This document shows positions 20,203-31,805 of a stretch of DNA of 64,000 nt, in pieces. Location of the stretch: the NCBI GenBank assembly GCA_030998225.1, contig JAPYXD010000555.1, forward strand, positions 3,472,001-3,536,000. The letters run 5' to 3'. The notes under the pieces were generated by a model. It searched no databases. It was given only the letters and a program-made list of their open reading frames with translations, and was not told the origin of the DNA. Positions within the stretch are counted from its first letter, which is position 1; each line of letters begins with the position of its first letter. The translations under genes were made by a program, and so were the position numbers. The DNA is from Diplolepis rosae (taxonomy: Eukaryota > Arthropoda > Insecta > Hymenoptera > Diplolepididae).

Positions 20203-20832
20203 AATAAAATGGTATGTTGTTGGAAAAAATTGGCTTTAGGGTCCAAAAATGGTTAAGTCGATTTAATCCAACGTTTCGGCTTAGATCTGAACCTTCATCA
20301 GTGATATTTATTAAAATCTTTCAAGTAGTTGGTCTCTCGGAAGTGCACGGAAAAAACAGTATAGATATAGAATTTTAATTCAGAAAAATACCTATCGTGA
20401 CTATACGATATTGGTATTGAGCTAAACTGAATGCGTGACGCACCAAAATGCGTATTTTGCCATCGTACCATTATAATTTCGTTCATGCAACGATAGAAGT
20501 ATAGCTGTTCGACCTATACCGGTTTTTTCGAAGCGTTTGTCGATTTGTTCGGAGCATTTTTTCTTTATTTGAAAGATCATTTTTGCGTATCGCTTATTGT
20601 TTTATTACACGCGAAAATTCACAACAGCGATGCTCTCTAAATCTGAATCAGTCAAATTTTCACTGATTCATCAGTGAAAAAATATTTTTCACTGTTAAAT
20701 CAGTTAATTTTCACTGAAATAATCAGTGAAAATTGACTGATTTACAGTAACCTCTTTTTAGCTATGATTAAATGGACTTAATCATTTTTGGACCCTAAAG
20801 CCAATTTTTTCCAACAACATACCATTTTATTA
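20203..20832. mobile_element. Foldback element (AAAATGGTATGTTG ends) with a nested element
   Basis: The left arm AAAATGGTATGTTGTTGG...GGCTTTAGGGTCCAAAAATG is mirrored near-perfectly by the right arm ending CATACCATTTTATTA. The inner end of the left arm has AACGTTTCGGCTTAGATCTG and CCTTCATCAGTG. A TCAGTGAAAA-type element (20633-20770) lies inside, next to the right arm. Confidence 0.65.
20633..20770. mobile_element. Word-built element (TCAGTGAAAA family) nested in a foldback
   Basis: It starts CTCTCTAAATCTGAATCAG and is made of TTTTCACTGATTCATCAGTG, CACTGTTAAATCAG and AGTGAAAATTGACTGATT. It closes with ACAGTAACCTCTTTTTAGC, which recurs inverted at about 59360 in another copy. Confidence 0.6.
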
Positions 20833-20932
20833 TAATGAGAAATTGATGAATTAAATATCGTTTTTAGTTACAATTTTGGTTAGCATTTGGCATTGTTTAG
20901 CGAGTAGAGTACAGCTGATGTTTTTAATATTA

Positions 20933-21124
20933 TTACATCAGTGCCATTGTCTGCTCAATGAGTTTGGGTCGTTGTCCATGTATAGTACCGGTAATTCGAG
21001 TAACGTCACGTAGCGTCTGGCTAACCGGATGTTTCCTGAGAAATCTTGTTGGTAGAAAAAGCTCTAATTTAATTGCATATCTTAACTGTAAATCATTTGA
21101 TTTTTCGTAACTGTTTCTTAGCAT
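20933..21124 (-). other. Open frame of 63 codons, possible exon or element remnant
   Basis: This minus-strand frame has ordinary composition for protein (basic, no low complexity) and could start after an acceptor-like TGATTTACAG. I do not recognise the product and see no partner exon. It may be a remnant of an element or chance. Listed for completeness only. Confidence 0.15.
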
Positions 21125-21237
21125 AAATTATAAAAGTTGATTAATGACTCTTATTTAAATAATATTATTTCCTCTAAAAAAATGACTTTAAATACTAGGA
21201 TTAAAATGGATTTTGTAGTATTGAACAATGGTTTGTA

Positions 21238-21508
21238 CACTGTTAGAAATGTTTGTATTTTGTTTTTTTCAGTAACGTATATTAAATTTAAAATACTTTT
21301 AATCTTAAAAAATACAAACTTCTATTTTAATTTCAATACACATGCGTATATATTTTAATTATGTTTGTTAATTTTAATATATTTTTATTGAAAATTTATT
21401 AAATTTAATATGAATGCATATTAATTTTTCATAATATACAAATCTATTAATTTTAATTTACCACTCGTATACTAAAGACTATTAAAATTAATAAGATTTT
21501 TAACAGTG
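21238..21508. mobile_element. Word-built element CACTGTTA...TAACAGTG (TTAATATAC words)
   Basis: 271 bp with ends CACTGTTAGAAA and TTTTTAACAGTG. The interior repeats ATTAATTTTAATATAC-like words and has a 73-codon frame that follows from the repeat. Its right part, with the DNA just beyond (to about 21535), recurs inverted at 32740-32885. Confidence 0.6.
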
Positions 21509-21587
21509 TGATATACAATCGATGATATTTAGTTATTTAGCGATTTCATCATTTCAAAGATTTGAGGTATAGTATAGCTTTGGTAGA

Positions 21588-21790
21588 CCCAGAAGAAAGT
21601 TTCTTTGATTCAAACAAAATTTCTATGAATGAAACAAATTAGTGCATTGCTCCAACGGTGAAAGAAGAGTTTCTTTGATTTAAAAAAATTTCTTGATTGT
21701 TTTTTTTTCTCTGAATCGATTGAGACTCGGGCTCGAATCCCGGCACAGTCGAAATCGTCTCTTTTTCCACATAAATATTTTAAATTATTT
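21588..21790. repeat. Fragments of a TTTGATTCAAAC element and a tRNA-like repeat
   Basis: The part 21588-21708 carries GAAGAAAGTTTCTTTGATTC and GTTTCTTTGATTTAAAAAAA words. The part 21709-21790 carries CGGGCTCGAATCCCGGCACA, AGTCGAAATCGTCTCTTTTT and CCACATAAATATTTTAAATT, a tRNA-like repeat relative. More element-like sequence (ATTTAAAGAAAAAATTGGC) follows to about 21960. Confidence 0.5.
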
Positions 21791-21959
21791 GAAAATTAAA
21801 GAAATAAATGTCTGCGTAGTCGCATAGTACATACGTAATGTGACTCAGAGAAATATATTCATTAATTTAAAGAAAAAATTGGCTTCGTTCAAAGATAATA
21901 AAATTAAATAAATTATTTCTTAAGTTTTTGCCAGTACTGTATTGGAATCAAGAAGATAT

Positions 21960-22529
21960 TTTATAAAATCCAAATATGAAAAAACGAGATTGAGATATTT
22001 ATTGGATAATCTGTTCAGTGTAAGGTGATACCTTAATTAGAATTCATTAGTTCTTTGTAACAATAGATAATGATCGTACTTCTATCGGCAGTAAATAATA
22101 TTTATTAACGAGTATAATGAGTTTGCATCAGAAATTTACCTAAATGTAATGAATGAAATATATACCATCGGACTCAGTGTTTTCTTAGTCTTTTGTTCTC
22201 CTGAATTTACGTTATCTGTGGAATTGTTTTCCATTTTAATTAAACTGTAATTTAATTTAGGTCTCAAAGTTTTTATACGTAAGAGAATCTTCCAAGAGAT
22301 TAATAATTAATATATATCAAATTGATTATTGTAATCGGCATAAGTTTCAATAAGAAAAAAAAGAGGAATTTATAGCACCTACTTTTTTACTCTCTATTGT
22401 TTATTTATGCTGTATACTTGAATAATTTAATAAAATGATTTTTCGCGAGATTATTTCACACCTGCAGTAACGTGAATTCAGTTTTTAGTAAATTTTTAGA
22501 ATCGTTATAAAAATCCGGAGGAATCCAGG
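21960..22529. other. Intergenic DNA, no supported feature
   Basis: AT-rich sequence with no frame, inverted ends or splice pair that I can support. Confidence 0.35.
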
Positions 22530-22880
22530 CGGAAAAGTCGGTGTACTGCCAATCCTTACAACCGGCACGGTACCGTTCCGGTTGTAACTCGAGAGTAATG
22601 CCAGTGCTGTCGATCAGCACTGTGCCAAGTGTTGGGACAGCACTGTGGCGGCACTGGCTAAACACCGGCGCAGTAGTACTTTTCAGTGTTGGCAAACTAC
22701 CGGCATTTGTGAAATGTCAAGCGTTGGCGCAGCATTGAATTGCATTCAACAAATTCGAATGTGTGCCCGCATTGGTGTGATCGTAAGTAAAATTTCGCTG
22801 ATCGAAAAGTATGCCAGCACCACGCCAGCGCTGGAAGTCCGCCGGCAGTGCTGGCGCGGTGCTGCGCCGCTTGTAAATTT
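22530..22880. repeat. GC-rich word-repeat island (GCCAGTGCTG/CAGCACTG)
   Basis: A sharply GC-rich block in which GCCAGTGCTG, CAGCACTGTG, AGTGTTGGCA, GGCGCAGCATTG and GGCAGTGCTGGCGCGG recur in both orientations. It begins with an inverted pair GGTACCGTTCCGGTTG near 22570. Overlapping short frames on both strands follow from the base composition. It resembles the word-built elements in design but with a GC-rich vocabulary. Confidence 0.5.
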
Positions 22881-22929
22881 TCTCTTGGGAAATATACTAT
22901 TTCCGTCACTTTGGATAGTTGAATAATCT

Positions 22930-24565
22930 CTAGATGATCCATAAGTTGTTTCTTCATTTTTTGATCTGGTATCCCCGATCTTCATCTTGTAACAATTATG
23001 CTTTAACACACGATTGATGTCTTATTATAAGTAGTCAACGTCAAGTATGTGATTAATCATGATTTCCATGCTTCAATAAAAAAAAACCATGTCCAAGTTT
23101 GGTATAAATTTTTATATTTTTGTTAGATATTGCAGTATAAGCGATTGAAAAAAGGTACATTTTGGAATTAAAAAAAAAAAAATTCTAAAAAATTCCACGT
23201 ATCATATTAAAATAAAAATCGAATATTTTCGACTGCTAAACCGTAAAAAAAAATTTGGTGGCAAATATTGTGTGGAATGCCCCATATATTTAACTTTTTT
23301 GGAAAAAATATACTAGAAATCCAACAATTTTTATATTATATATAATATTTATTGATTGCGTTAAAATTGTTTTAAAAAATGTATATATAACTATTTAATG
23401 ATTTATGGATTATTGGAATTTTAGAATTTCTAACATAGTATTAGTCACTTTGAAATCTGAAATAGCTTGTGTTCATATTTTAAAAATGACCTTCACTAAT
23501 TGTCAGTGATTTGAGATCTTTAATGTTTTGACAGTCATAAGTTGGACTCCCATGGTTTCAACTGACAGTCATCACGTAACTGTATCGAGTTTGTTATCCT
23601 AACTTCTAGAACTGTAGAAAAAGACGTTATTCTCTTTCATCCACAAATTTTAAAATCCAAACATCAATCGAGACAGGTGCTTGATTAACTCTCGCTCTCC
23701 ACTTTGGATTTGTGAATGAAATTCTATCGTCATTAATCACTACAACTTTTTATTCCAGATACAATATACAAGCCATATGGTTTTTGTTTCAATCAAGCCA
23801 AGTTAGATTTTTATTTACGATTCATCATCTTTTAAAACGATATATTAGGAATAAAGAAAGAAAAACGATAGCAGTAAAACAAAGTTGTTTTTAACAACGT
23901 AATTTATTATTAAATTATTTTTCAAGAAAAGTAACAACATTATTTAAATTATAAATCAATCTCTTTTCAAAAATCTCTTTTACGAATGACTTTTTGATGC
24001 AAATATAAATTTGAGTGAAAATATGAATGAAATTCTTTAGATCTCAGACCATTCATAAATATCGTGGGTGTTATTACGTAGAGGTCATACAGAAAAAGAG
24101 TTTAAACTCTAGAAGTGATGATGAAAAGAAACCAAGTCTCCGTGGAATTTCATTCATATGAATATCGAGATATACAATAATGTGTGTTACAGCAAAACAA
24201 ATTAAAGAACTGCAAATCTGAAGCAAGTTTCACAGTGGAAACTTTCGCATCTTAAGTTCTGAAATCTGAATGAAAATTTTCAAAAAACTATGGGAATGCG
24301 GAAAAATATTCTAACCTATATTGAAGTTTTATCAATAAGCCCAAATGGGGCAAAATTTGCCAAGTGTACCACCGAAGAAATTTCCTTATTCCAAATTTTT
24401 TGAAATTTTCAAAAAGTTTGTACTAGATACGAACTCATAATTTATTCTGAAAACGATTTTACATTAGCACCTACAGTTAATAAATTACATGGGTAGTAAA
24501 TTTACACTTTTCACTTAACCACATTTTATGAAAAAATTGTAACTTGCATTTTTTTTTAATCGTGT
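22930..24565. other. Intergenic DNA, one small repeat fragment
   Basis: No gene is supported. At about 24340-24375 GGGGCAAAATTTGCCAAGTG resembles the ends of the 57147-57825 foldback (GGGGCAAAATTCGTCAAGTG), so this is likely a fragment of that family. Confidence 0.4.
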
Positions 24566-24963
24566 TGTGGGATCGGTGTGTGTCGATTATCAGGGAACTA
24601 GTGGGGTTAGAGTGATTTGACGCACTTTATTTAACAAGATTTAATTTATTAAATATAAAATGCATATATATATATACAAGCGTCGGTTCGGAGGCGAGTA
24701 CGCTCGACGGGGTCAGGTAAATAACTAATTACTCTTTTTCTCAGGTCGGCCACTAGCCCTTTCACAGGACTCCGTCCTGCCTGGTGATTTCTTCCGAGAC
24801 CCTGGAATAAAACTATGTTGCAGTGCAATATAAAGTGGCCTGCCGACCGGGCGGTTTAATCCCCTAAATTCGTTTATTGTACTGTTCGTACTTTCACCTC
24901 CGCCGTGTTAGTTCGGATTCTTATATTCTAGAAAAAATATATTTTTATTTTAGCTACGCTACA
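24566..24963 (-). repeat. Solo LTR with 4-bp target duplication
   Basis: 398 bp flanked by GTGT on both sides (24562-24565 and 24964-24967). It begins TGTGGGATCGG and ends GCTACGCTACA, so it has TG...CA ends. It is GC-richer than its surroundings. On the minus strand a TATATATATA run precedes an AATAAA close to the 3' end, which favours minus orientation. A 4-bp duplication suits a Ty3-like LTR retrotransposon. No internal retroelement sequence is attached. Confidence 0.7.
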
Positions 24964-25228
24964 GTGTCTTGCATATATTGGTTTTTGTAGCTTTTTTTCC
25001 GTTCTTTTCAATGGCTCTAATTATTTTGAAAAAAAAACATTTTTTTCATATAAATTTTTCAGTTTGAACATTGTTTCTGCATTCTTTTGGAAAAAGGACA
25101 TTTAATAAAAATTTTATCTTGCTTACTGTGAAGCTAGATTCTTCAGCTTTCAAAAAATGTGGATTACATAATGGGATAAACATTTTGTTCTGATGTTTTC
25201 AGCGGTTTTAAGCGGTTTTAAGCGCGCG

Positions 25229-25415
25229 TGTCGTTTGATTCAAAGAAAGTTTTGTTAATTAAAAACAATTGCCTTTGATCTGAAGAAATAGATTTTTTTA
25301 CATTAAAGAACATTTTTTTGAATCAACAAAACTTTCTTTAATTCAAAGAAATTTTTCCTTTGACCGTTTATCAAAGAAATGTTTGTTTGATGCAAAGAAA
25401 TCGTGTTCTGAGAGT
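25229..25415. mobile_element. Word-built element (TTTGATTCAAAG family), short copy
   Basis: GTTTGATTCAAAGAAAGTTT, CTTTGATCTGAAGAAATAG and AAAGAAATTTTTCCTTTGACC recur in the same order as in 28889-29059 and 32977-33207. It ends GTTTGATGCAAAGAAATCG with GTTCTGAGAG. Confidence 0.6.
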
Positions 25416-25439
25416 ATCCTTAATCGCAAACTGCTTTTA

Positions 25440-26750
25440 ATATCCCTATATAAGAGAACTAAGGCTTCAATTCAATGACAATAGTAAAATGAGTCACTTC
25501 TTAAGAAAGCAAGAAGTCTGCTGGTATCAAAAAATATTCAAGTTATCAATGTTAGAATGTCCTTGGCCGAGGCTCTGCAAATACTATGCTGTCATGAAAG
25601 ATCAAACGTATTAGACTTGTACAGTAACAACATCGTATGAAATTTTTGAGTGCACTTCCGAAAAGCACTTAACTTCGATTAATTTGAAACTCACCATACC
25701 CGCGTATTTTAAGTCGCTGATTACGAATATGATGATGAAAATACCCGCAAATTTTATTTTTTAGGTCAAAATTAGAAAAAAATGTTTTTAACAAATTTTT
25801 TCATTTTATGTCGATAAATATTGATCCAGGAAAAAAATATTTGCTACAAAGTTTGTAGCGGATGAAAAGATCCATCTTTAGTGCCCTACACATTTTTGCC
25901 TTAAAACTATTCTTTTTCGAGAAAAATGAGATTTTCAAAAAAAAATTGCCAAAACCCATTAAGGATGCAATTCCGAATAGGTAAACCTTCTGATTTCCAT
26001 TAAACTCCCCATATTTACGTGTTATGACGGGATGATTACGAATATAATACTGAGAATTGCCGACTAGTCGATTTTCATAGTGAAACCGTAAAAAAAACCA
26101 TAAAAATCATGGTTGTTTGAGTTTATCACAACCAATATGCAAAATTTCCTAAAATGTTCCAAACATAAATTGTAGACCTCATCGAGATACACATTTTTTG
26201 TTACATGCATTTTTTTCTACGGTTGATACTTTCCGAGAAAATGAGTCATACATTTAATCTTATTTTTCTCGAAAAATAATGTTTTCAGGGCAAAAATGTA
26301 TGGAATATAAAGGATAGTTCCAAATTAATCGAAGGTAAATGCTTTTCAGAAGTTTATCCAATCTTTACGTTTTGAGACTCCTTGATTCAGAAACATTGGT
26401 TTATACAAAAGTGTCTGTCTTCAATTTCAAAAAATACGATTAAAATTCAAAAATTCAATTTTTTAAACAAAATATGTGACATACGAAAAGTATATTGGGA
26501 TGGAAAATTATTTGCCTAAATGAGGTCTATAAATTCTCAGTAGGACATTTTTTGGCAAGATGTATATTTTGTTTTGATTTTAAATATTGAAAATAAAAAA
26601 TTCCATTTTTTAACCAAAATATGTGAGATATGAAATAAGCGTTGAAACGCAAAATCGTTTGCTTAATTAAAGTCTACGATTGTTTTTTCTTTTAGAGATA
26701 TTTAGAAGAAAATGAATTATTTTAATCATTTATATTACAATATTAGAAAA
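25440..26750. repeat. Dispersed repeat region related to 35400-36100 and 61780-62420
   Basis: The right half (about 26380-26730) matches other copies: ACGTTTTGAGACTCCTTGA, TACAAAAGTGTCTGTCTTC, AATACGATTAAAATTCAAAA, then TTGGCAAGATGTATATTTTG and TAGTCTACGATTGTTTTTTC. The left half is similar in style (aligned CATTTTTGCCT and CTCGAAAAAT segments) but less clear. Non-coding. Confidence 0.5.
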
Positions 26751-27075
26751 TTACAGATATGTATACAGAAAATCGAGCACAAAGCGCGAATATCATGATG
26801 AGAATGTGTTCCTTGAGGCCGGTAGAGCCTTAAGTAAATTGAATTTCCTTTTTCATTTAAAATCAAAAACAAATTTAGTAACTTTAAGAAAATGTAATTC
26901 ACATCTACAATATTATAAAATTGACTTCAGTTTCAATATCAAATTACAAGAAATAAACTTAAATGTATGTAAAGAATATAAGATCGAGCGCGAAGCGCGA
27001 CGATTGTATCGCGCGCCATAGGTGCGCTCAAATTTCGCGCGATGAGAATTTGTGCTCGCGAAGCGGACAGATTTA
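26751..27075. repeat. GCGCGAAGCGCG-type repeat with ATGATGAGAATGTG end
   Basis: It has ATCGAGCACAAAGCGCGAAT, ATGATGAGAATGTGTTCCTT and the cluster GATCGAGCGCGAAGCGCGAC with GCGCGCCATAGGTGCGCTC, then GATGAGAATTTGTGCTCGCG. Related blocks occur at 35030-35180, 35340-35390 and 62580-62775. The short frames on both strands here come from this repeat. Confidence 0.6.
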
Positions 27076-27309
27076 AAAAAAATAATTTTACCGTGGCTAC
27101 AATATTTATTATCAACAAACTAAAGTGGTAATTACTGCAGATAGGAAAATGAATAATTATTACGAAACAAAACGGCATAATCGGTTTTACAATTATAAAC
27201 CATGTCGGAAAGATATTGGCCTACACATCCGGTGCCCACTAATACTTTTTTTATATTTTTCCTCTGACTCTTGTTCTCTTATCTTTCTCAATTGAAGAGT
27301 TTTGTTTTT

Positions 27310-27530
27310 TGATAACGAAAGAATGGAAAATTCGCTGACCGAAGTATTATATTTGTGATATGAGTCGATATATTCACAGTATAGAAACTTGATATTTTGG
27401 TAGAGGAAACATTATTATCACTCAATTATGAAAATTAGACTTTATTCGAGTCCGAACTATCTTTAATTTTGGGGATAACTGATTTTTTGTAATAAATTGG
27501 CATTCGGAATAAGTTTGCCCCGGTTTATCC
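27310..27530. repeat. Dispersed repeat, inverted relative of 9075-9250
   Basis: CGAAAGAATGGAAAATTCGC, TTTGTGATATGAGTCGATAT, TTCGAGTCCGAACTATCTTT and GGGATAACTGA mirror the block ending TTTCGTCG near 9240. Both copies have a GTTTGCCCC or TTTGCCCCAA edge. Confidence 0.55.
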
Positions 27531-27918
27531 TATTAAATAAAATATTCATTCATGAATTAATTTTGAATAAATATACTGAATCCCATAGAATAAATTATAT
27601 CATGAGAAATATAAATTTAGGAGCTTAAATTTTTTTGATTTCATAATGTGATAACCAATGGGCGGATACAAACATATCAATATAAAAGGTTCTCTCACGA
27701 AACAAGAAATGCTAAAAATATTCTAAAGTCTATAAAGCCATGTTATCAACATTTTAAACATACAGATTTTGTTACTTTAATTTAAGGCACATAACATGAG
27801 ACACTCGAGAAATTTACATAGTAATTGCAACTAATTGCTTTTAGTAAAACCTATTAAAAATTTGATCAGTTTTACTAAGATAATGTGGTTTAAAATCCCA
27901 ATTTGTTGTATATATATG

Positions 27919-28429
27919 TTAGGGTGTGCCAAAAAAACGAGATATTTTTTTTTCACGAAAACTTGAAAATATCGTAGAACATGTCAAAACAAAAATTCTG
28001 TCCAAAGCACAGCTCGTAATTTCAATTTTAAGAGGTTTCTCATCGTACCTAAAGTTTTTTGAATTTTTAAGCTAAACTATTTAAGGTAGGACAAAAATTT
28101 AAATGGCAATTTTGTAGTAGATTTAGTCCTCTACAAAAAAGTTTTGTACATTTTTTGTATCATGAATATTTACTAAGTTACAGATTTTCAAAGTCTCATT
28201 TTTTTCATTTACAACTTTTATCATGTAAATATATATATATATATATATATAATATAATGTAGAAAATACCTATAATCTGTGTTATTTAAATGGAAAAACT
28301 TTAGGTACGATGAGAAACCTCTTAAAATTGAAATTACGAGCTGTGCTTTGGACAGAATTTTTATTTAGACATGTTCTACTATATTCTCAAGTTTTCGTGA
28401 AAAAAAATATCCCGTTTTTTTGGCACACC

Positions 28430-28433
<4 letters not shown>
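27919..28433. mobile_element. Long-TIR MITE TTAGGGTGTGCC...GGCACACCCTAA
   Basis: 515 bp with inverted arms of well over 120 bp (AACGAGATATTTTTTTTTCA, GTCCAAAGCACAGCTCGTAA, TAAGAGGTTTCTCATCGTAC and their mirrors). It sits between TA-dinucleotide runs and contains an (AT)n run at about 28228-28252. TA flanks fit Tc1/mariner-type insertion, but the (TA)n context hides the exact duplication. Confidence 0.75.
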
Positions 28434-28466
<33 letters not shown>

Positions 28467-28888
28467 TAACCACACCATCTTAGTTAAACTAATCAAATTT
28501 ATAGTAGCTTTTAGTAAAAGTAATTAGCTGGAAATAAGATATATTAAGAAATAAGAGAATAATTATAAAACTTAACCTCTAAGCAGCCACTTTCACGTTG
28601 AAAATCTAATATTTAATGTCAATTTTGTTCAAAGTACTATCGGTACCCTGTATTTTAATTATAAGTAACAATTCAGTCGACAAATTCTAGATTATTAATT
28701 CAGTTTGATATATTTGACAAGATTTGAGGAATTTAAAACAATTTTAGTTTTCACGAAAGCTGTTTTATTGACATGTATATTAAATTTACTATACTTGTAT
28801 ATTAATCTAACAGTGTAGTTATTACTATATCATATTTATAGCATGAGGAAAGTAAAACGTCAACCAAAAATTTTATAACTCATCTTAC

Positions 28889-29059
28889 ACCCAGTTTTGT
28901 TCACTCAAAACCATTTTCTTTAATGTAAACAAATCTATTTCTTTGGATCAAATAAATTTTTTTTGAATTAGCAAAACTTTCTTTAATTCAAAGAAATTTT
29001 TTCTTTGACCGTATATCAAAGAAATGTTTCTTTGATTGAACGAAACTTTTTTCTCAGTG
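28889..29059. mobile_element. Word-built element (TTTGATTCAAAG family), short copy
   Basis: It runs from ACACCCAGTTTTGTTCACTC to AAACTTTTTTCTCAGTG. The interior AATCTATTTCTTTGGATCAA and CTTTGACCGTATATCAAAGA matches 32977-33207. Just left of it, near 28770-28816, lies an end fragment of the CACTGTTA family. Confidence 0.6.
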
Positions 29060-29226
29060 CAAAGTCCCGAAATCGGAAAATGTTACTCTATGCCAACATA
29101 CAATCGACTATCTAGCGCTATGTAAGCCGAATATATATTGACTTCCGAATTATCCAATTTTCTTTTTAAGGTTTGAAAATTTGGAAAATTCAACAGAAGA
29201 CGATGAGGAACGTCTGTCAACTTCGT

Positions 29227-29592
29227 TTAAGGCCATGGATCAACCAGATCACGTAACCAAATTTCTGTAAAAGTTTGTGAAAGATAACTTTTTTATTTTA
29301 CAAAATATCTTCCTGAAAATTTTGTAAATACTGCAGAACACCATAGAGAACGTCTGTCAACTTCCTTTGAGTGAAAATTTTGCTAAAATGTTTACAGTTA
29401 ACTGTAATTATCGATAACTTTTCAATTATTTTTCAAAATTTTTGCCAAATAGAAATTAACGGAAGTGCTTTATCGTCTTTTGTTACGTTTTCCAAATTTT
29501 CAGGAAGATACTTTATGAATTAAAAAAATTATTTTACAAGAACAAATTAATGTATAATTTAGTCACGTGGTCCGATTGATTCCTGGCCTTAA
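29227..29592. mobile_element. TTAA element, GGCCATGGATCAACCAGATC family, intact
   Basis: 366 bp from TTAA to TTAA. The left end TTAAGGCCATGGATCAACC is mirrored by GATTGATTCCTGGCCTTAA. A central AGTTAACTGT palindrome marks the fold. A partial relative is at 15870-16196. Non-coding. Confidence 0.75.
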
Positions 29593-30424
29593 ATAGTTTT
29601 ATTCCTGACGTGAGGATAGTTTAAAAGTCTCCAAGGTCAACAAGAAATCCTCTAGGTCAACTTAAAGTTCTAAAATTATGGAAAGTGAGACTTTCATAAG
29701 AATTGCCAATCAACCTATTTCTAACTTTGACGACAAGGACATGATGGTGTTGAACTTTTGCTTTTTATTTTCCTGTCCAGCTCAGAACATGCGGAATCCA
29801 TCGACTCTGTTTCCTAATTTTCCTCAGTTTTTATGTAACTGAATGGAAACATCACTAGTTTCTGCAGTTCGTCGTCTTCTTCGATTTCTAGGGGTGTGTC
29901 GAAAGGTTCTAGGTCACACTAACATGAGTTTCTATGGCTCAATTTCTTGATCACTTTTCAAATAATTTATAGGTTTGCAAAGTTATTTTCAAAATTCTTC
30001 ACATTTTTAAGTGTATATTTATAAGTGACAAATTTTTAGTGCCTAAGTTACAAGTTACGGTATTGAAGTTGTTTTCTTATATTTTCAAAAGTAGCTCAAG
30101 AGACACTCTTGACGATAAGACTTTTCATTCAAATTATCTCTGAAGGTGATTCTGATAAATCAATACAAAATTTTCTAAAAATAAACTTCGCTATGTATTA
30201 TGGAATTAGCAATGTGATAAAAATATGTTATTTTTAATTTCACTGTATTTTTGAGTTAGTCTTTCTGAGTTTATAAAACTGTTTGCTTTGGTATGTCATC
30301 AATTCGCAATTAAATATATTTTTGTTCACTATTTATATAATGAATTTTAATGATAGTTTTATATCTAAAATGTAATTATTTAATCATTCTGATTGATATT
30401 TCAGATAAAATAATCGTCCCAGAA
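29593..30424. other. Intergenic DNA, no supported feature
   Basis: Slightly less AT-rich than average in 29590-29960, but I find no frame, motif or splice pair that would make an exon. Confidence 0.35.
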
Positions 30425-31335
30425 CACAGGTCAACAAAACATGACCTATATGTGTTCATGGAATGAGATATATCATTTCCAGAGCAGTTTTCTGTGCTAA
30501 ATCCAAATTTAGCCTCTGTTTTTCCTCACCACGTTAGGATTTTGAGATTTTTTGAGTTAAATTTTTTTTCAAAGAATTACAAATCCTATGTTAAAAAGGT
30601 GTAAAAATTTTTTTAAACGGAAAGCAATACATGATTTCAATGCATTTTTAACGCAGAATTCAATGATTTTTTTGTTTTTTTTTCGATATATTATACAGTT
30701 CCTGAGATGTTAAAAAAAAACTAAAAAAGAACATGAAAAAAATGGTTTTAAAAAAAAATGATATTCAGTTAAATATACGGCTTTTTGTAAAACCATTTTT
30801 TCATGTTTTTAAAAACACGTTTAAAAACGGTTTGTAATTTTTTTTTTAAAACAAAAACAAAACACAAAAATAATGGTTTCACAAAAAACCTTATATTTAA
30901 CTGAATATTATTTATTTTGTTTTTTGGAAAACCATTTTTTCGTGTGTTTTTTTTTAGTTTTTTAAAAAAATGGTTTTACAAAAAATAAAATGAAATTCAA
31001 TTAAATATAAGGTTTTTTGTAAAAACATTTTTTTCATGTTCTTTTTTAGGTTTTTTTATTATCTCAGGAACTGTATAAGATATCGAAAAAAAACACTCAA
31101 TGGGTTTTGCGTTTAAAAACGCATCGTAATCATGAATTGCTTTCCGTTTAAAAAAATTTTTACACCTTTTTAACATAGGATTTGTAATTCTTTGAAAAAA
31201 AATTTAACTCAAAAAATCTCAAAATCCTGACATGCTTTGAAAAAACAGAGGTCAGATTTGGATTCACCACAGAAAACTCCTCTGAAAATGATATATCTCA
31301 TTCCATGAATACATACGTCATATTTTGTTGACTAG
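30425..31335. mobile_element. Large foldback element (about 0.9 kb)
   Basis: The left arm (AGGTCAACAAAACATGAC, TGGAATGAGATATATCATTT, TAACATAGGATTTGTAATTC in reverse) is mirrored by the right arm ending TATTTTGTTGACTAG. Arms of roughly 300-350 bp flank a middle that repeats AAACCATTTTTTCATG and TTCAGTTAAATATACGG-like words. Non-coding. The arms have drifted (for example extra TCACCACGTTAGG versus CTGACATGCTTTG). Confidence 0.7.
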
Positions 31336-31805
31336 TGGAATTGAAGCTAGAAATTTCAGACTTTTTATTACATTCGATATCCTTTTTATTTTTATACTCT
31401 TAAGTAATATCTTCTTTTTCATTATTGAAACTTTTTTCTCTTTTTTTACTCTTTCTCCTTCCTATTTTTTTGCGAAGAATGACTTTTTCATAGTTTTTCG
31501 ACACCATCTTGCATCACAATCTTTTGTAATATATTTAGATGTTCATCGTTTTTGTTGTATTATTATTATTTTTCGTTCTGCTTGACCTTCTCAACACTAA
31601 AGCCAATTGTTAATTAGTTTGCATGAAGATACAAATCCAATTCGGAAACCATTCTACCTTCCAAGATTTCGTAAAAATCTTGCGTAGTCGTGACCTTCCT
31701 TTAATATTTAGTTGGATAAAAATAATAGTTTATTGAATAATGTAGTGCGTGAGTGAATTAAATAAAATCTTGAATTTTATGAATTTTTAATTTCTTTTGT
31801 TTCTG
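31336..31805. other. Intergenic DNA, no supported feature
   Basis: AT-rich. The 86-codon frame at 31325-31585 is phenylalanine/isoleucine-rich and starts in the foldback end; it looks like a composition artefact. Confidence 0.35.

Noticed and set aside
22456..23009. Overlapping short frames on both strands in the GC-rich island
   Set aside because: They arise from permuted GCCAGTGCTG words and have no domain, start context or splice sites.
31325..31585. 86-codon plus-strand frame
   Set aside because: Phenylalanine/isoleucine-rich translation of AT-rich DNA that begins within a foldback end.
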